DNA of 64,000 bases from CADEED01 sp963711635 (GTDB lineage Bacteria; Pseudomonadota; Gammaproteobacteria; Steroidobacterales; Steroidobacteraceae). Positions 7,714 through 14,657 of this stretch are shown one piece after another (the stretch's first letter is position 1; the number at the start of each line of letters is the position of its first letter). Below the pieces are notes generated by a model. The model was not told where the DNA came from. It searched no databases and saw nothing but the letters and a program-made list of their open reading frames with translations. The stretch spans positions 1-64,000 of the forward strand of contig CAVQEZ010000024.1 in assembly GCA_963711635.1 (NCBI GenBank), given 5' to 3'. Made by a program: the position numbers and the translations under genes.

Positions 7714-8424
7714 ATGGAAACGTCTGCGCCAGTGTCGGCTACGCAAGCCAATGAGCCGGGTTTGTTGGCGACAGCATTCACTACCAGGGGTAGGGAGGGC
7801 CGGCTTCGATATCTCACATACCTGATGAGCTACTTCCCACTCATCATGATTCTCGGGCTATTCGGTCCTCTGTATGTCATCGGAATTCCAATCGTCGTAG
7901 CGAACTATGTCTGCGCGACCATTCGGCGTTGCCACGACATTGGATTGAGCGGATGGTGGGCGCTGGTCTTGGGACTACCCGGCCTGAATCTGGCGCTTTT
8001 GGTTGTTCCCGGGAGAGCAACAAATCGCTTCGGTGAACCACCCACGTCCGCACGCGGCGAGCGCCTAGCCGCGTTTGTGATGCTGCTCCTCTTGATTGCC
8101 GCCTGCGGTGCGTACTACCTCTACATTTTTCGGCCCGCGATTCAGGCGTACGAAACTAGAAACGCCATCGGTGGTCATCCCTGGGAAAAGCGCTCGGGTG
8201 AAAGTCCGATTGTGCGTCTTAGCTTTACGTCTCCAACCTCAGGATCGATAACTCTCGACACTGGGCAGCACATTCCAATGAAATATCGCGCCCGATATAG
8301 AACGTTGTACCTTTCGTTCACTGTCGACGGCGCTTCGTACATGGAGCAAGTGCAGCACAACGTGCAGTCCGACCGACTCGAGTTGCTCGACGGTCATGCG
8401 ATCACTGGGACGTACGAGCGGTAG
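7714..8424 (+). CDS. Cassette 15: DUF805 membrane protein
   Basis: 236 aa, intact. The ATG at 7714 follows the R' core by three bases; the open frame extends into attC14 but that part is attC sequence. Residues about 20-100 carry the DUF805 pattern: GREGRLRYLTYL, helices near 43-68, then TIRRCHDIGLSGWWALVL and a further helix. A fourth helix lies near residues 110-130, followed by a roughly 100 aa extracytoplasmic region. DUF805 proteins are inner-membrane proteins of unknown function. The gene lies between two resident-type attC sites. Confidence 0.85.
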   Translation: METSAPVSATQANEPGLLATAFTTRGREGRLRYLTYLMSYFPLIMILGLFGPLYVIGIPIVVANYVCATIRRCHDIGLSGWWALVLGLPGLNLALLVVPGRATNRFGEPPTSARGERLAAFVMLLLLIAACGAYYLYIFRPAIQAYETRNAIGGHPWEKRSGESPIVRLSFTSPTSGSITLDTGQHIPMKYRARYRTLYLSFTVDGASYMEQVQHNVQSDRLELLDGHAITGTYER

Positions 8425-8431
8425 TGATGAC

Positions 8432-8517
8432 GCTTAACACCTCGCTGGAGCGGACGTGTGGACGATAAAGTGCCGAGCTCATACATAGGCGTGCGCCGCT
8501 CAGCTCAACCGTTAGGC
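8432..8517 (+). repeat. attC15
   Basis: 86 nt, R'' gcttaac 8432-8438 (unusual), R' gttaggc 8511-8517. R'' does not fully match the R' of its own cassette (gttagac). Confidence 0.88.
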
Positions 8518-8523
8518 GCCAGT

Positions 8524-8985
8524 GTGACCGTTACGTCAAGGCAACTCGTCTCTGCAATCTTCACCGTCGTCTTGGTGGGCTGCGCTGTGCCAAAGAGCGA
8601 ATGGAAGTCGGCTGGCTACCACGTGACGAATCAACGTGTTTTGGGATGCGATTCCTTCGAGGGCAAGAAGGGCACGGCCATGAAGCAGACGGCGTTACTG
8701 TCGCTGAACTTACAGCGTCGGCTTCTTGCATTGCTGAATAAATCGGCCTCTGAGGACGAAAAGCTGCGAAAGCATCTCGATGATTACCGCGATCATTTGA
8801 TGTGCTGGTACGAAACGCCGGATAACGATATCCAATTGAGTCTCGGTGAATTCTGTGACAGCCCGTTGGAGATCGAATTTCGTCAGCACTCTGGAGAGTG
8901 GCAATTGATGTTCGCGGAGCGAGCAATCGTCGAGTGTATGCTGCTACCGCCTAACACCTCGCTGGAGCGGACGCGTGATGGATAA
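8524..8985 (+). CDS. Cassette 16: lipoprotein with attC-encoded tail
   Basis: 153 aa from a GTG at 8524, the first start after the R' core. The N-terminus (VTVTSRQLVSAIFTVVLVGC) is a lipoprotein signal with Cys at residue 20. The rest is soluble with several Cys and has no recognised domain. The frame passes R'' as CCT-AAC and ends at the internal gataaag TAA (8983-8985), adding PNTSLERTRDG. Either this tail is real or the native stop has been lost. Function unknown. Confidence 0.7.
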   Translation: MTVTSRQLVSAIFTVVLVGCAVPKSEWKSAGYHVTNQRVLGCDSFEGKKGTAMKQTALLSLNLQRRLLALLNKSASEDEKLRKHLDDYRDHLMCWYETPDNDIQLSLGEFCDSPLEIEFRQHSGEWQLMFAERAIVECMLLPPNTSLERTRDG

Positions 8986-9036
8986 AGTGCCAAGCTCAGT
9001 CGTCGGTGTGCGCGCCGCTCAGCTCAACCGTTAGAC
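8949..9036 (+). repeat. attC16
   Basis: 88 nt, R'' 8949-8955, R' gttagac 9030-9036. Confidence 0.92.
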
Positions 9037-9062
9037 GGCGCCCTACGTATCGAGGTATACGC

Positions 9063-9470
9063 ATGTATCGAGCTCACACAGTCTCTGTCGGTATCCCCGT
9101 AGACCCCAAGTTGGTCTACGCCTACGCGTCCGATCCAGCCAACCTTCCTACCTGGGCGCCTGGGTTCGTGAAGTCCATCGAAAAGCAGGGCACGAGTTGG
9201 ATTGCCCAGACTTCTTTTGGGCAAGTCGCATTTCGCTTCGCCGCGGCCAACGACTTTGGGGTTCTGGACCATGACGTCGATCTGCCCGCCGGTACCCTTC
9301 ATCAACCGATGCGGGTCATCCCAAACGGCGCAGGCAGTGAGGTGTTGTTTACGTTGATTCAGCTTCCAGGTGTTTCGGACGAGCAATTCCAGCACGACAT
9401 GGATACTGTCCGGGCCGATCTCAACAAACTGCGAACAGTGTTGGAGCATCGCTATGGCAGCGCCGTCTAA
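9063..9470 (+). CDS. Cassette 17: SRPBCC (START-like) family protein
   Basis: 135 aa, intact. The ATG at 9063 is preceded by a purine-rich stretch and the TAA sits inside R'' of attC17. The sequence has the ligand-binding SRPBCC layout: an N-terminal strand (HTVSVGIPVDPKLVYAYASD), PANLPTWAPGF, a series of beta strands, then a long C-terminal helix (DEQFQHDMDTVRADLNKLRT). Such proteins bind hydrophobic ligands or act as cyclases; the ligand cannot be predicted. Cassette ends pair over 12 bp. Confidence 0.82.
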   Translation: MYRAHTVSVGIPVDPKLVYAYASDPANLPTWAPGFVKSIEKQGTSWIAQTSFGQVAFRFAAANDFGVLDHDVDLPAGTLHQPMRVIPNGAGSEVLFTLIQLPGVSDEQFQHDMDTVRADLNKLRTVLEHRYGSAV

Positions 9471-9562
9471 CACCTCGCTCGAGCGTACGCGTGAGGGATA
9501 AAGTGCCAAGTACATGCAAGCTCAAACATCGACGCGCGCGCCGCTCAGCTCAACCGTTAGGC
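9465..9562 (+). repeat. attC17 (long variant)
   Basis: 98 nt, R'' gtctaac 9465-9471, R' gttaggc 9556-9562. It is 10 nt longer than the family norm because the central part reads caagtacatgcaagctcaa. Confidence 0.9.
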
Positions 9563-9569
9563 CCCTCAC

Positions 9570-10016
9570 GTGAACATCCGTGAACTCCAGCCCCACGAGC
9601 TTCCGTCGTTGCTCGCCTTGTACGCGCATCTGCACGAGCACGACGATCCACCGCCGTCGGGCGCAACAGTTGAGGCTGTTTGGGCGGAGGCTCTCGCCAA
9701 TCCGCGAATCAAGTACTTCGGTGGGTTTGCAGCCGAGGCGCTGGTCTCAAGTTGCACGCTAACCGTCATCCCGAATCTCACGCGCGCTTGCCGTCCGTAC
9801 GGGGTCATCGAGAATGTGGTCACTCATGCAGCGCATCGTGGTCAAGGTTGGGGCAAAGCTGTCCTTGCGCGTGCTCTTGCAGAAGGCTGGCACCAGGGCT
9901 GCTACAAGGTCATGCTGCTCACCGGTCGAAAAGACGAAGCCACACTACGGTTCTATGAGCAAGCGGGTTTCGATCGTCATGGAAAGCAAGCCTTCGTGGC
10001 TCGGCCCGCGGCCTAA
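9570..10016 (+). CDS. Cassette 18: GNAT N-acetyltransferase
   Basis: 148 aa from a GTG at 9570, eight bases after R'. GNAT features: acceptor-side helices at the start (IRELQPHELPSLLALYAHLH), the beta4 segment YGVIENVVTH, the acetyl-CoA loop HRGQGWGKAVLARAL (Q/R-x-x-G-x-G/A motif near residue 90), and FYEQAGFDRHGK near the C-terminus. It likely acetylates a small amine; substrate unknown. The TAA is inside gcctaac of an attC of a different lineage (10011). Confidence 0.88.
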   Translation: MNIRELQPHELPSLLALYAHLHEHDDPPPSGATVEAVWAEALANPRIKYFGGFAAEALVSSCTLTVIPNLTRACRPYGVIENVVTHAAHRGQGWGKAVLARALAEGWHQGCYKVMLLTGRKDEATLRFYEQAGFDRHGKQAFVARPAA

Positions 10017-10075
10017 CCCTTCGTTGCACCCGACCTGCTACGGCTGGCTTCGCCAGCGGGCCGGTAATCGTCCTG
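10011..10075 (+). repeat. attC18, divergent lineage, right end missing
   Basis: R'' gcctaac at 10011-10017 is followed by ccttcgttgcacccgacctg and a ctggcttcgccag hairpin. The right arm that should end in gttaggc is replaced by ggccggtaatcg. Its left arm matches attC23 (13084) rather than the resident family. Confidence 0.7.
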
Positions 10076-10201
10076 GCGGTCATACTCCAGTTCGTGCTTG
10101 TGTGTGTGCACGCGAACGTCAATGCCAAGAATCATTCGTTGCCCCCGCAACCAGCCTCTTGATTCGCACACGAGCGCTTATTGTGAGCAAGTGCCACCGC
10201 C
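10076..10201 (+). pseudogene. Remnant of a cassette between attC18 and attC19
   Basis: About 125 bp with no complete gene. One frame reads VIVLAVILQFVLVCVHANVN and then a short polar tail to TGA, resembling the end of a small membrane or signal-bearing protein whose start and attC junction have been deleted. The next attC19 is intact. Confidence 0.4.
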
Positions 10202-10289
10202 GCCTAACAAATCGCTGGAGCGGACGCGTGAGGGATGAAGTGCCAAGCTCATTCACCGGCTTGCGCGCCGCTCAGCTCAAACGATAGCG
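10202..10289 (+). repeat. attC19 with defective R' core
   Basis: 88 nt, R'' 10202-10208. R' reads gatagcg (10283-10289) instead of gttaggc, so the essential GTT is lost and this site is probably inactive. Confidence 0.85.
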
Positions 10290-10295
10290 GTCGTG

Positions 10296-10634
10296 ATGCG
10301 CCTGTCGCCGTTGTCGCTTCCGATCGCAATTGCAGTCGTGTCGTCGCTCGTTCAAGGCTGTGCGACAGCACCAGAGGCAGCGGCAGTAAATCTTCGCGCC
10401 CTCGGTGGCGGAAAGTGTCAAGTATTGGACAAGACATTCCCCTGCGACGAGGTGGTGGGCGCGCTCAAGGAGGCGGGCGTTGCGAAAACGGCGAAGATTC
10501 AGGTGCAACTCTTGCCGGGCTTCACCGTCGGCGAAGCCGCCAAGCTCCTGAACATGCTCACAAATACGCTCACTGCGGCGGGATTCACTGGCGTATCCAA
10601 GACCGCGGTAGCTATCTCACCGAACGACTCCTAA
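10296..10634 (+). CDS. Cassette 19: lipoprotein
   Basis: 112 aa from an ATG at 10296 (a GTG at 10293 is in frame). It has a lipoprotein signal: hydrophobic residues 4-20 then QGCATAPEAAA with the lipidated Cys near residue 22. The C-terminal half (KIQVQLLPGFTVGEAAKLLN, then a helix and KTAVAI) has a beta-alpha-beta look reminiscent of ExbD/TolR periplasmic domains, which is a weak guess. It stops in tcctaac, an R''-like heptamer, but no attC follows. Function unknown. Confidence 0.65.
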   Translation: MRLSPLSLPIAIAVVSSLVQGCATAPEAAAVNLRALGGGKCQVLDKTFPCDEVVGALKEAGVAKTAKIQVQLLPGFTVGEAAKLLNMLTNTLTAAGFTGVSKTAVAISPNDS

Positions 10635-10685
10635 CCCATTGCCAGACGGCGGGCGGCTCGTCGCGTATCTCGAACGGAGGACACC

Positions 10686-11243
10686 ATGGGACTCTTGACC
10701 TTCAGTATCAACGTCACCCTGGACGGCTGCGTCGACCACCAGGAAGGAATCGCCGACGACGAGACACACGCCTTCTTCACCCGCCTCATGGACGAGGGCG
10801 GGGCGATGCTGTGGGGCCGCGTCACCTACGAGATGATGGAGAGCTACTGGCCAGCGGTCGCCCGCGGCGACGCGGAGGCACCGCCGGCGATGCGCGAGTG
10901 GGCGGTCAAGCTGGAGGCCAAGCCGAAGTACGTGGTGTCCTCGACGCGAAAGGACTTCCCGTGGACCAACAGCCACCACATCGCCGGCGACCTGCGCACG
11001 GGCGTACAGAAGCTCAAGGACGCGACCCCGGACGGCGTGCTCCTCGGTAGCGGCAAGCTCGCGACCGAGCTGGACCGGCTGGATCTGATCGACGAGTACA
11101 AGTTGCTCGTCCACCCCAGGATCGCCGGCCACGGCCCGACCCTGTACGAGAGCGGGCTGCCCAGCACGCGACGGCTCGAGTTGATCTCGGCGAAGCCGCT
11201 CCGCAGCGGCGCGGTCGCAATGCACTACCGGCGCGCGCGCTGA
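10686..11243 (+). CDS. Cassette 20: RibD/DHFR-like reductase
   Basis: 185 aa, intact, ATG at 10686 with a strong ggagg eight bases upstream. It belongs to the dihydrofolate reductase-like family (RibD C-terminal domain): N-terminal strand LLTFSINVTLDGCVDHQEGI, WGRVTYEMMESYW near residues 43-55, and LLGSGKLATELDRLDLIDEY then HPRIAGHGPTLY near residues 120-155. Members are putative NADPH-dependent reductases, not proven antifolate resistance enzymes. Codon use is more strictly G/C-ending than its neighbours and the downstream attC is of another lineage, so it was probably acquired separately. Bases 10635-10685 hold its ribosome-binding site but no R' core. Confidence 0.85.
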   Translation: MGLLTFSINVTLDGCVDHQEGIADDETHAFFTRLMDEGGAMLWGRVTYEMMESYWPAVARGDAEAPPAMREWAVKLEAKPKYVVSSTRKDFPWTNSHHIAGDLRTGVQKLKDATPDGVLLGSGKLATELDRLDLIDEYKLLVHPRIAGHGPTLYESGLPSTRRLELISAKPLRSGAVAMHYRRAR

Positions 11244-11262
11244 CTCGGAGATGGGTCATGTC

Positions 11263-11331
11263 GCCTAACAACGCGCTGCACTCGGACGGGCCTCGCGTTG
11301 CTCGGCCCGCCGGTGAGCGCGGGCGTTGGGC
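11263..11331 (+). repeat. attC20, short foreign type
   Basis: 69 nt, R'' gcctaac 11263-11269, R' gttgggc 11325-11331. The arms (gcgctgcactcggacggg and its partner near cggtgagcgcgggc) are unrelated to the resident family. Confidence 0.85.
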
Positions 11332-11337
11332 CGATCT

Positions 11338-11850
11338 ATGGAACACCACGAAGTGGTCCACCACATCGACCTGGCGGTGGCCAACCTCGAGCGGAGCTGC
11401 GAGTTTTACACTCGCGCTCTCGCGCCGCTCAGTCTTGACCTCGCCCCACCAGTGGAGAAATCCATGAATCGCTCCATGAAGCATGTACATCGTGGGTCTG
11501 GCAGCGTCCGCCCCTATCTGTGCGGGCCAGCCGGACTGACGGCATTCATCCAACGTGCTTTTGATGCTGAGTTCATTGAGTCAAACGAGGGTGGCCCGAC
11601 CCTTCTAAAAATCGGTGATTCACTACTATGGGTTGAGGCAGGTGAATTACCGGAACACATTGAAGCTTGGGTTGGCTCAGTTTATGCCTATGTGCCCAAC
11701 GTTGATGTTGTGTACGCTCGAGCCATGGAGTTGGGAGCGCGTAGCATTGTCGCGCCAGAAGACAAGCCATACAACGAGCGCCAGGCCGGTTTCGTAGATG
11801 TTGGTGGCAATACTTGGTGGGTGTCGACTTACCGTGGCGATCCCAGTTGA
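11338..11850 (+). CDS. Cassette 21: chimeric VOC/glyoxalase-like protein
   Basis: 170 aa, ATG at 11338. Residues 1-31 (HHEVVHHIDLAVANLERSCE, FYTRALAPL) are the first beta-alpha-beta unit of one VOC subfamily. From residue 43 (MNRSMKHVHRGSGSVRPYLC) a PhnB-like glyoxalase begins again with its own start and runs to WWVSTYRGDP. The protein therefore has a duplicated start of the VOC fold and seems to be a fusion of two cassette genes. At the junction, 11421-11432 (cgcgccgctcag) equals the attC right arm. The cassette ends do not pair, which fits a hybrid. An internal start at 11464 could give the shorter glyoxalase alone. Confidence 0.75.
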   Translation: MEHHEVVHHIDLAVANLERSCEFYTRALAPLSLDLAPPVEKSMNRSMKHVHRGSGSVRPYLCGPAGLTAFIQRAFDAEFIESNEGGPTLLKIGDSLLWVEAGELPEHIEAWVGSVYAYVPNVDVVYARAMELGARSIVAPEDKPYNERQAGFVDVGGNTWWVSTYRGDPS

Positions 11851-11866
11851 ACTCGCCGAGAATGCC

Positions 11867-11954
11867 GCCTAACACCTCGCTGGAGCGCACGCGTGGAGGA
11901 TAAAGTGCCAAGTGCAAACAACAGCGCGCGTGCCGCTCAGCTCAACCGTTAGGC
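11867..11954 (+). repeat. attC21
   Basis: 88 nt, R'' 11867-11873, R' 11948-11954. Resident type. Confidence 0.93.
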
Positions 11955-11958
11955 CGCA

Positions 11959-12525
11959 ATGACACGCCTTCTCACGATCGTATGTGTCGCTCTCACTCTC
12001 ACCACCACTATTTGCTTCGCTCATCGCGATACCGTTTTGAACATAGATGCAGGCGGCCGACTCGACGGGCTTCCGCCTGAATACAATCCAGCGTCGCTTC
12101 GCGTCGACTTCTTGCGCAGTGGTGAACCAGGCGTACCGCCGATTGCGAGCTTGGAGCTCAAGGTTGGAGGTAAGACTATCGTCGTGCCGGAGTGCGTGAC
12201 AGGACTAATCCTCACTCGCAGCATGAAAGACGTTCGTGTGCTTGCATCGTGGTATCACGACACGTCACTAATCCCGCCGTATCTTGAAGTCACGCTGTAT
12301 GACCCGGGGCATGAGAAGACACCCTATCGGCCTGGCTACTCGCTGCTTTTCAATCTTTCCACGGCAAAGCTGTTCAAGATGGATGTCATCATTCTCCGCG
12401 ATGACACTTCCACTCAGATCGTTCCAGTCGATATAGCGGAACGGTGCTCTGTGTCCCAGTTGCAGGAGTTTGCGGAGCGCAGGTTGCGGCCTAACACCTC
12501 GCTGGAGCGCACGCGTGGGGAATAA
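11959..12525 (+). CDS. Cassette 22: exported hypothetical protein with attC-encoded tail
   Basis: 188 aa from an ATG at 11959. The Sec signal peptide covers residues 1-21 (MTRLLTIVCVALTLTTTICF). The mature part is soluble, rich in beta strands (ASLELKVGGKTIVVPECVTG, YLEVTLYDPG), with no family recognised. The frame crosses R'' and ends at TAA 12523-12525 in attC22, adding PNTSLERTRGE. Cassette ends pair over 12 bp. Probably periplasmic. Confidence 0.7.
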   Translation: MTRLLTIVCVALTLTTTICFAHRDTVLNIDAGGRLDGLPPEYNPASLRVDFLRSGEPGVPPIASLELKVGGKTIVVPECVTGLILTRSMKDVRVLASWYHDTSLIPPYLEVTLYDPGHEKTPYRPGYSLLFNLSTAKLFKMDVIILRDDTSTQIVPVDIAERCSVSQLQEFAERRLRPNTSLERTRGE

Positions 12526-12576
12526 GGTGCCAAGCCCATACCGATGCAACCGCGGCGCTCAACTCAACCGTTAGCC
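12489..12576 (+). repeat. attC22
   Basis: 88 nt, R'' 12489-12495, R' gttagcc 12570-12576. The centre is more divergent (gggaataaggtgccaag) than in most sites. Confidence 0.9.
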
Positions 12577-12579
12577 CGC

Positions 12580-13089
12580 ATGGAAATTCACCCTGCTACT
12601 GCCGAAGATTGCCGGGCCGTCGCTGAGGTGCACGTTGAGTCATGGCAGCACGCCTACCGCGGCATCCTGCCAGAGCAGTACCTCGCTTCTTTGTCGGCGG
12701 CCGACCGTGAGGCCATGTGGCGTCGCTTGCTCGAGCAGCAACCGTCGCACCTGCTCGTGGCTCGCGCCGCTGACCAAGTTGTTGGGTTCGTCGCTTTCGG
12801 CGCGTCGCGTGACAAAGGTGCGCCAATCGATCAAGCGGAAATATGGGCCATCTATGTCAAGGCTGCATCCTGGTCCACCGGGGCAGGTCGCCTGTTGTGG
12901 CTTGAGGCACTGGAGCGCATCGTGGCGGAAGGGTACAAGTCCGTCAGTCTGTGGGTCATCGCAGGTAATGAGCGTGCGGTTCGGTTCTATGAGCGTGCAG
13001 GCTTTGTCGTTGAGCCGGAGTCGCGCAAGTCTTTTCAGCTTGGTGGCACCACGCTGGAAGAACTACGCTATGTCTTCCATGCGGGCTGA
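12580..13089 (+). CDS. Cassette 23: GNAT N-acetyltransferase
   Basis: 169 aa, intact. The ATG at 12580 follows R' gttagcc by three bases and TGA falls in R'' of attC23. GNAT landmarks: ATAEDCRAVAEVHVESWQHA at the start, GFVAFGA (beta4 region), AEIWAIYVKAASWSTGAGRL (acetyl-CoA loop; the usual Q/R-x-x-G is degenerate), and NERAVRFYERAGFVVEPESR. Probably a small-molecule acetyltransferase. Cassette ends pair with one mismatch (ctgac for ctaac). Confidence 0.88.
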   Translation: MEIHPATAEDCRAVAEVHVESWQHAYRGILPEQYLASLSAADREAMWRRLLEQQPSHLLVARAADQVVGFVAFGASRDKGAPIDQAEIWAIYVKAASWSTGAGRLLWLEALERIVAEGYKSVSLWVIAGNERAVRFYERAGFVVEPESRKSFQLGGTTLEELRYVFHAG

Positions 13090-13161
13090 CCCTTCGTTGC
13101 ACCCGACCTGCTACAGCGGGCTCCGCCCGCTTCTGCGGGCGGGTGAACTCAACCGTTAGGC
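13084..13161 (+). repeat. attC23, second-lineage site
   Basis: 78 nt, R'' ggctgac 13084-13090, R' gttaggc 13155-13161. The left arm (ccttcgttgcacccgacctg) equals that of attC18, and the central hairpin is gcgggctccgcccgc. The last bases (aactcaaccgttaggc) match the resident family. Confidence 0.88.
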
Positions 13162-13165
13162 AGCT

Positions 13166-13597
13166 ATGTCACGGACCATCCGATGGATTCTGATTCTGCC
13201 GGCCGCATTGGCGGCGTGGTATGCGGCGCTCTTGCTGAGCGTAGCTCTGTATAAGGGCGTCGACGCGATTTGCCCTTTTGGCCAAGTCGTGTCCGGCCGC
13301 TGCTCCGCGCCATGGTTCTTGGAGGCCTCAGATACATTCATTGCATCTGGTGCAGCTCTTGCGGCCGCGCTTGTAATGATTGCCTGCACACTGCTTGCTC
13401 CGACGCACAGGCGGCACGTCGCAATCGCCACATTTGTTTTGGGAACTGTTGCCGCGATCACGATGGGTTGGAAGACTTTCGCTGCAGCGACGCTTACCGC
13501 AATAATTGCAGGCGCAATCGTGCTTATGGTTCTTCTGTGGCGACTTACCCCGTCGTCGTTGCCTGACACCTCGCTGGAGCGCGCGCGAGAGGGATAA
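13166..13597 (+). CDS. Cassette 24: four-helix membrane protein
   Basis: 143 aa from an ATG at 13166. Hydrophobic helices lie near residues 7-27, 55-77, 88-105 and 107-128. The loop between helices 1 and 2 has two Cys (ICPFGQ and GRCSAPW), possibly a disulfide. The frame passes R'' (gcctgac, read P-D) and ends at the attC24 TAA, giving the tail DTSLERAREG. No family recognised. Confidence 0.7.
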   Translation: MSRTIRWILILPAALAAWYAALLLSVALYKGVDAICPFGQVVSGRCSAPWFLEASDTFIASGAALAAALVMIACTLLAPTHRRHVAIATFVLGTVAAITMGWKTFAAATLTAIIAGAIVLMVLLWRLTPSSLPDTSLERAREG

Positions 13598-13647
13598 AGT
13601 GCCCTCATACGTCGCGGCGCGCGCGCCGCTCAGCTCAACCGTTAGGC
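13561..13647 (+). repeat. attC24
   Basis: 87 nt, R'' gcctgac 13561-13567, R' gttaggc 13641-13647. Confidence 0.9.
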
Positions 13648-13715
13648 GGCAAATCTAGCGGTTCACGAGGGATTCGAGAGTTCACGGACGGCCACGCCAA
13701 CCCTGGCGTTGGCGG

Positions 13716-13907
13716 ATGAAAGTGAGTGAGCTGCTCCGACTTCTGCACATAGACGGCTGGTTCTTGGTCGCAACTCGCGGGAGTCATCGCCAATTCAAGC
13801 ACTTGGCGAAGCCCGGCCGGGTAACTGTTCCAGGAAAACCCAGCGACGATTTGGCTCCGGGCACGCTCAACAGTATTCTCAAGCAGGCCGGTCTGAGGCG
13901 AAATTAA
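13716..13907 (+). CDS. hicA: Cassette 25: HicA-type mRNA interferase toxin
   Basis: 63 aa, the usual HicA length. It has the dsRNA-binding-like fold signature: KVSELLRLLHIDGWFLVATR, then GSHRQFKH with the catalytic His (residue 25), VTVPGKPSDDLAPGTLNSIL and a C-terminal KQAGL. HicA toxins cleave mRNA and tmRNA. The start is the ATG at 13716; hicB follows after 10 bases, so the pair is co-transcribed. Bases 13648-13715 upstream may hold their own promoter, typical of toxin-antitoxin cassettes, but I cannot define it. Confidence 0.93.
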   Translation: MKVSELLRLLHIDGWFLVATRGSHRQFKHLAKPGRVTVPGKPSDDLAPGTLNSILKQAGLRRN

Positions 13908-13917
13908 GGTAACTGCG

Positions 13918-14130
13918 ATGCGCTACGCCGTCGTCATTGAAAACGCAGGCTCGAACTTCTCAGCGTATGTCCCCGATCTTCCGGGCTGCGTTGCTACTGG
14001 AGCTACCCTTGAGGAGGCCGAAGTGGCGATCCGCGAGGCCATCGAGTTCCACCTGGATGGGTTGCGTGAGGACGGTTCACCCATTCCGCCTCCATCGAGC
14101 AAAGTTGAGTACGTCGAAGTTGCCGCCTAA
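13918..14130 (+). CDS. hicB: Cassette 25: HicB-type antitoxin
   Basis: 70 aa. The HicB partial RNase H-like fold is clear: MRYAVVIENAGSNFSAYVPD, LPGCVATGATLEEAEVAIRE and AIEFHLDGLREDGSPIPPPS. It lacks a separate C-terminal DNA-binding domain, as in short HicB forms, so autoregulation may be weak. It should neutralise HicA from the same cassette. TAA lies inside R'' of attC25 and the cassette ends pair over 12 bp. Confidence 0.93.
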   Translation: MRYAVVIENAGSNFSAYVPDLPGCVATGATLEEAEVAIREAIEFHLDGLREDGSPIPPPSSKVEYVEVAA

Positions 14131-14211
14131 CACTTCGCTGGAGCGCACGCGTGGGAGATAAAGTGCCAGGCCCAAACCGCCGCGCCGTACCGCTCAGCTC
14201 AACCGTTAGGT
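14125..14211 (+). repeat. attC25
   Basis: 87 nt, R'' 14125-14131, R' gttaggt 14205-14211. Confidence 0.91.
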
Positions 14212-14213
14212 GC

Positions 14214-14567
14214 ATGGCGCTGGTACGAGTGTTTTCGCCACAATCCGAGTCGGAAGTGCTCGTAGCCACCGCATTGCTCGAGGCTCATCAGATTCCCACT
14301 TTCGTGCACAACCGTGGCATTGCCAGCATGCTTCCTGGACTGCAGATCAATGCGTACAACACACAGAGCATCATGGTTCCGGAGGAACATGTTGCAGATG
14401 CGGTGGAACTCCTGGCTGAACTTATGAAGCCCGACTCCGGATCGACTGCCGGCAGATTGCCGCTGCGTGATAGGGTGCGCATCGTTCTCGAAGGGTTGCT
14501 TTTTGGCTGGTTCGTGCCAGGTTCTCGGTCGAAAGATACCAATTCGCCCGACCGACCTGACGCCTAA
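14214..14567 (+). CDS. Cassette 26: DUF2007-type protein
   Basis: 117 aa, ATG at 14214 two bases after R'. Residues 1-75 fit DUF2007 (putative signal-transducing, ferredoxin-like fold): VRVFSPQSESEVLVATALLE, AHQIPTFVHN, and SIMVPEEHVADAVELLAE. The C-terminal 40 residues include VLEGLLFGWFVPG and a charged tail. The frame ends in R'' of attC26. Function unknown. Confidence 0.82.
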   Translation: MALVRVFSPQSESEVLVATALLEAHQIPTFVHNRGIASMLPGLQINAYNTQSIMVPEEHVADAVELLAELMKPDSGSTAGRLPLRDRVRIVLEGLLFGWFVPGSRSKDTNSPDRPDA

Positions 14568-14649
14568 CACCTCGCTGGAGCGTGGGCGTGGGCGATAAGG
14601 TGCAAATTTCATTCAACAGCGCGCGCGGTGTTCAGCTCAACCGTTAGGC
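14562..14649 (+). repeat. attC26
   Basis: 88 nt, R'' 14562-14568, R' 14643-14649. The arms are somewhat divergent (gcgtgggcgtgggcgataagg). Confidence 0.9.
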
Positions 14650-14657
14650 CGCAAGAA

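Noticed and set aside
10686..11243. Trimethoprim-resistance dfr cassette
   Set aside because: The protein is of the RibD C-terminal/DHFR-like reductase family, lacking the DfrA/DfrB signatures; resistance cannot be claimed.
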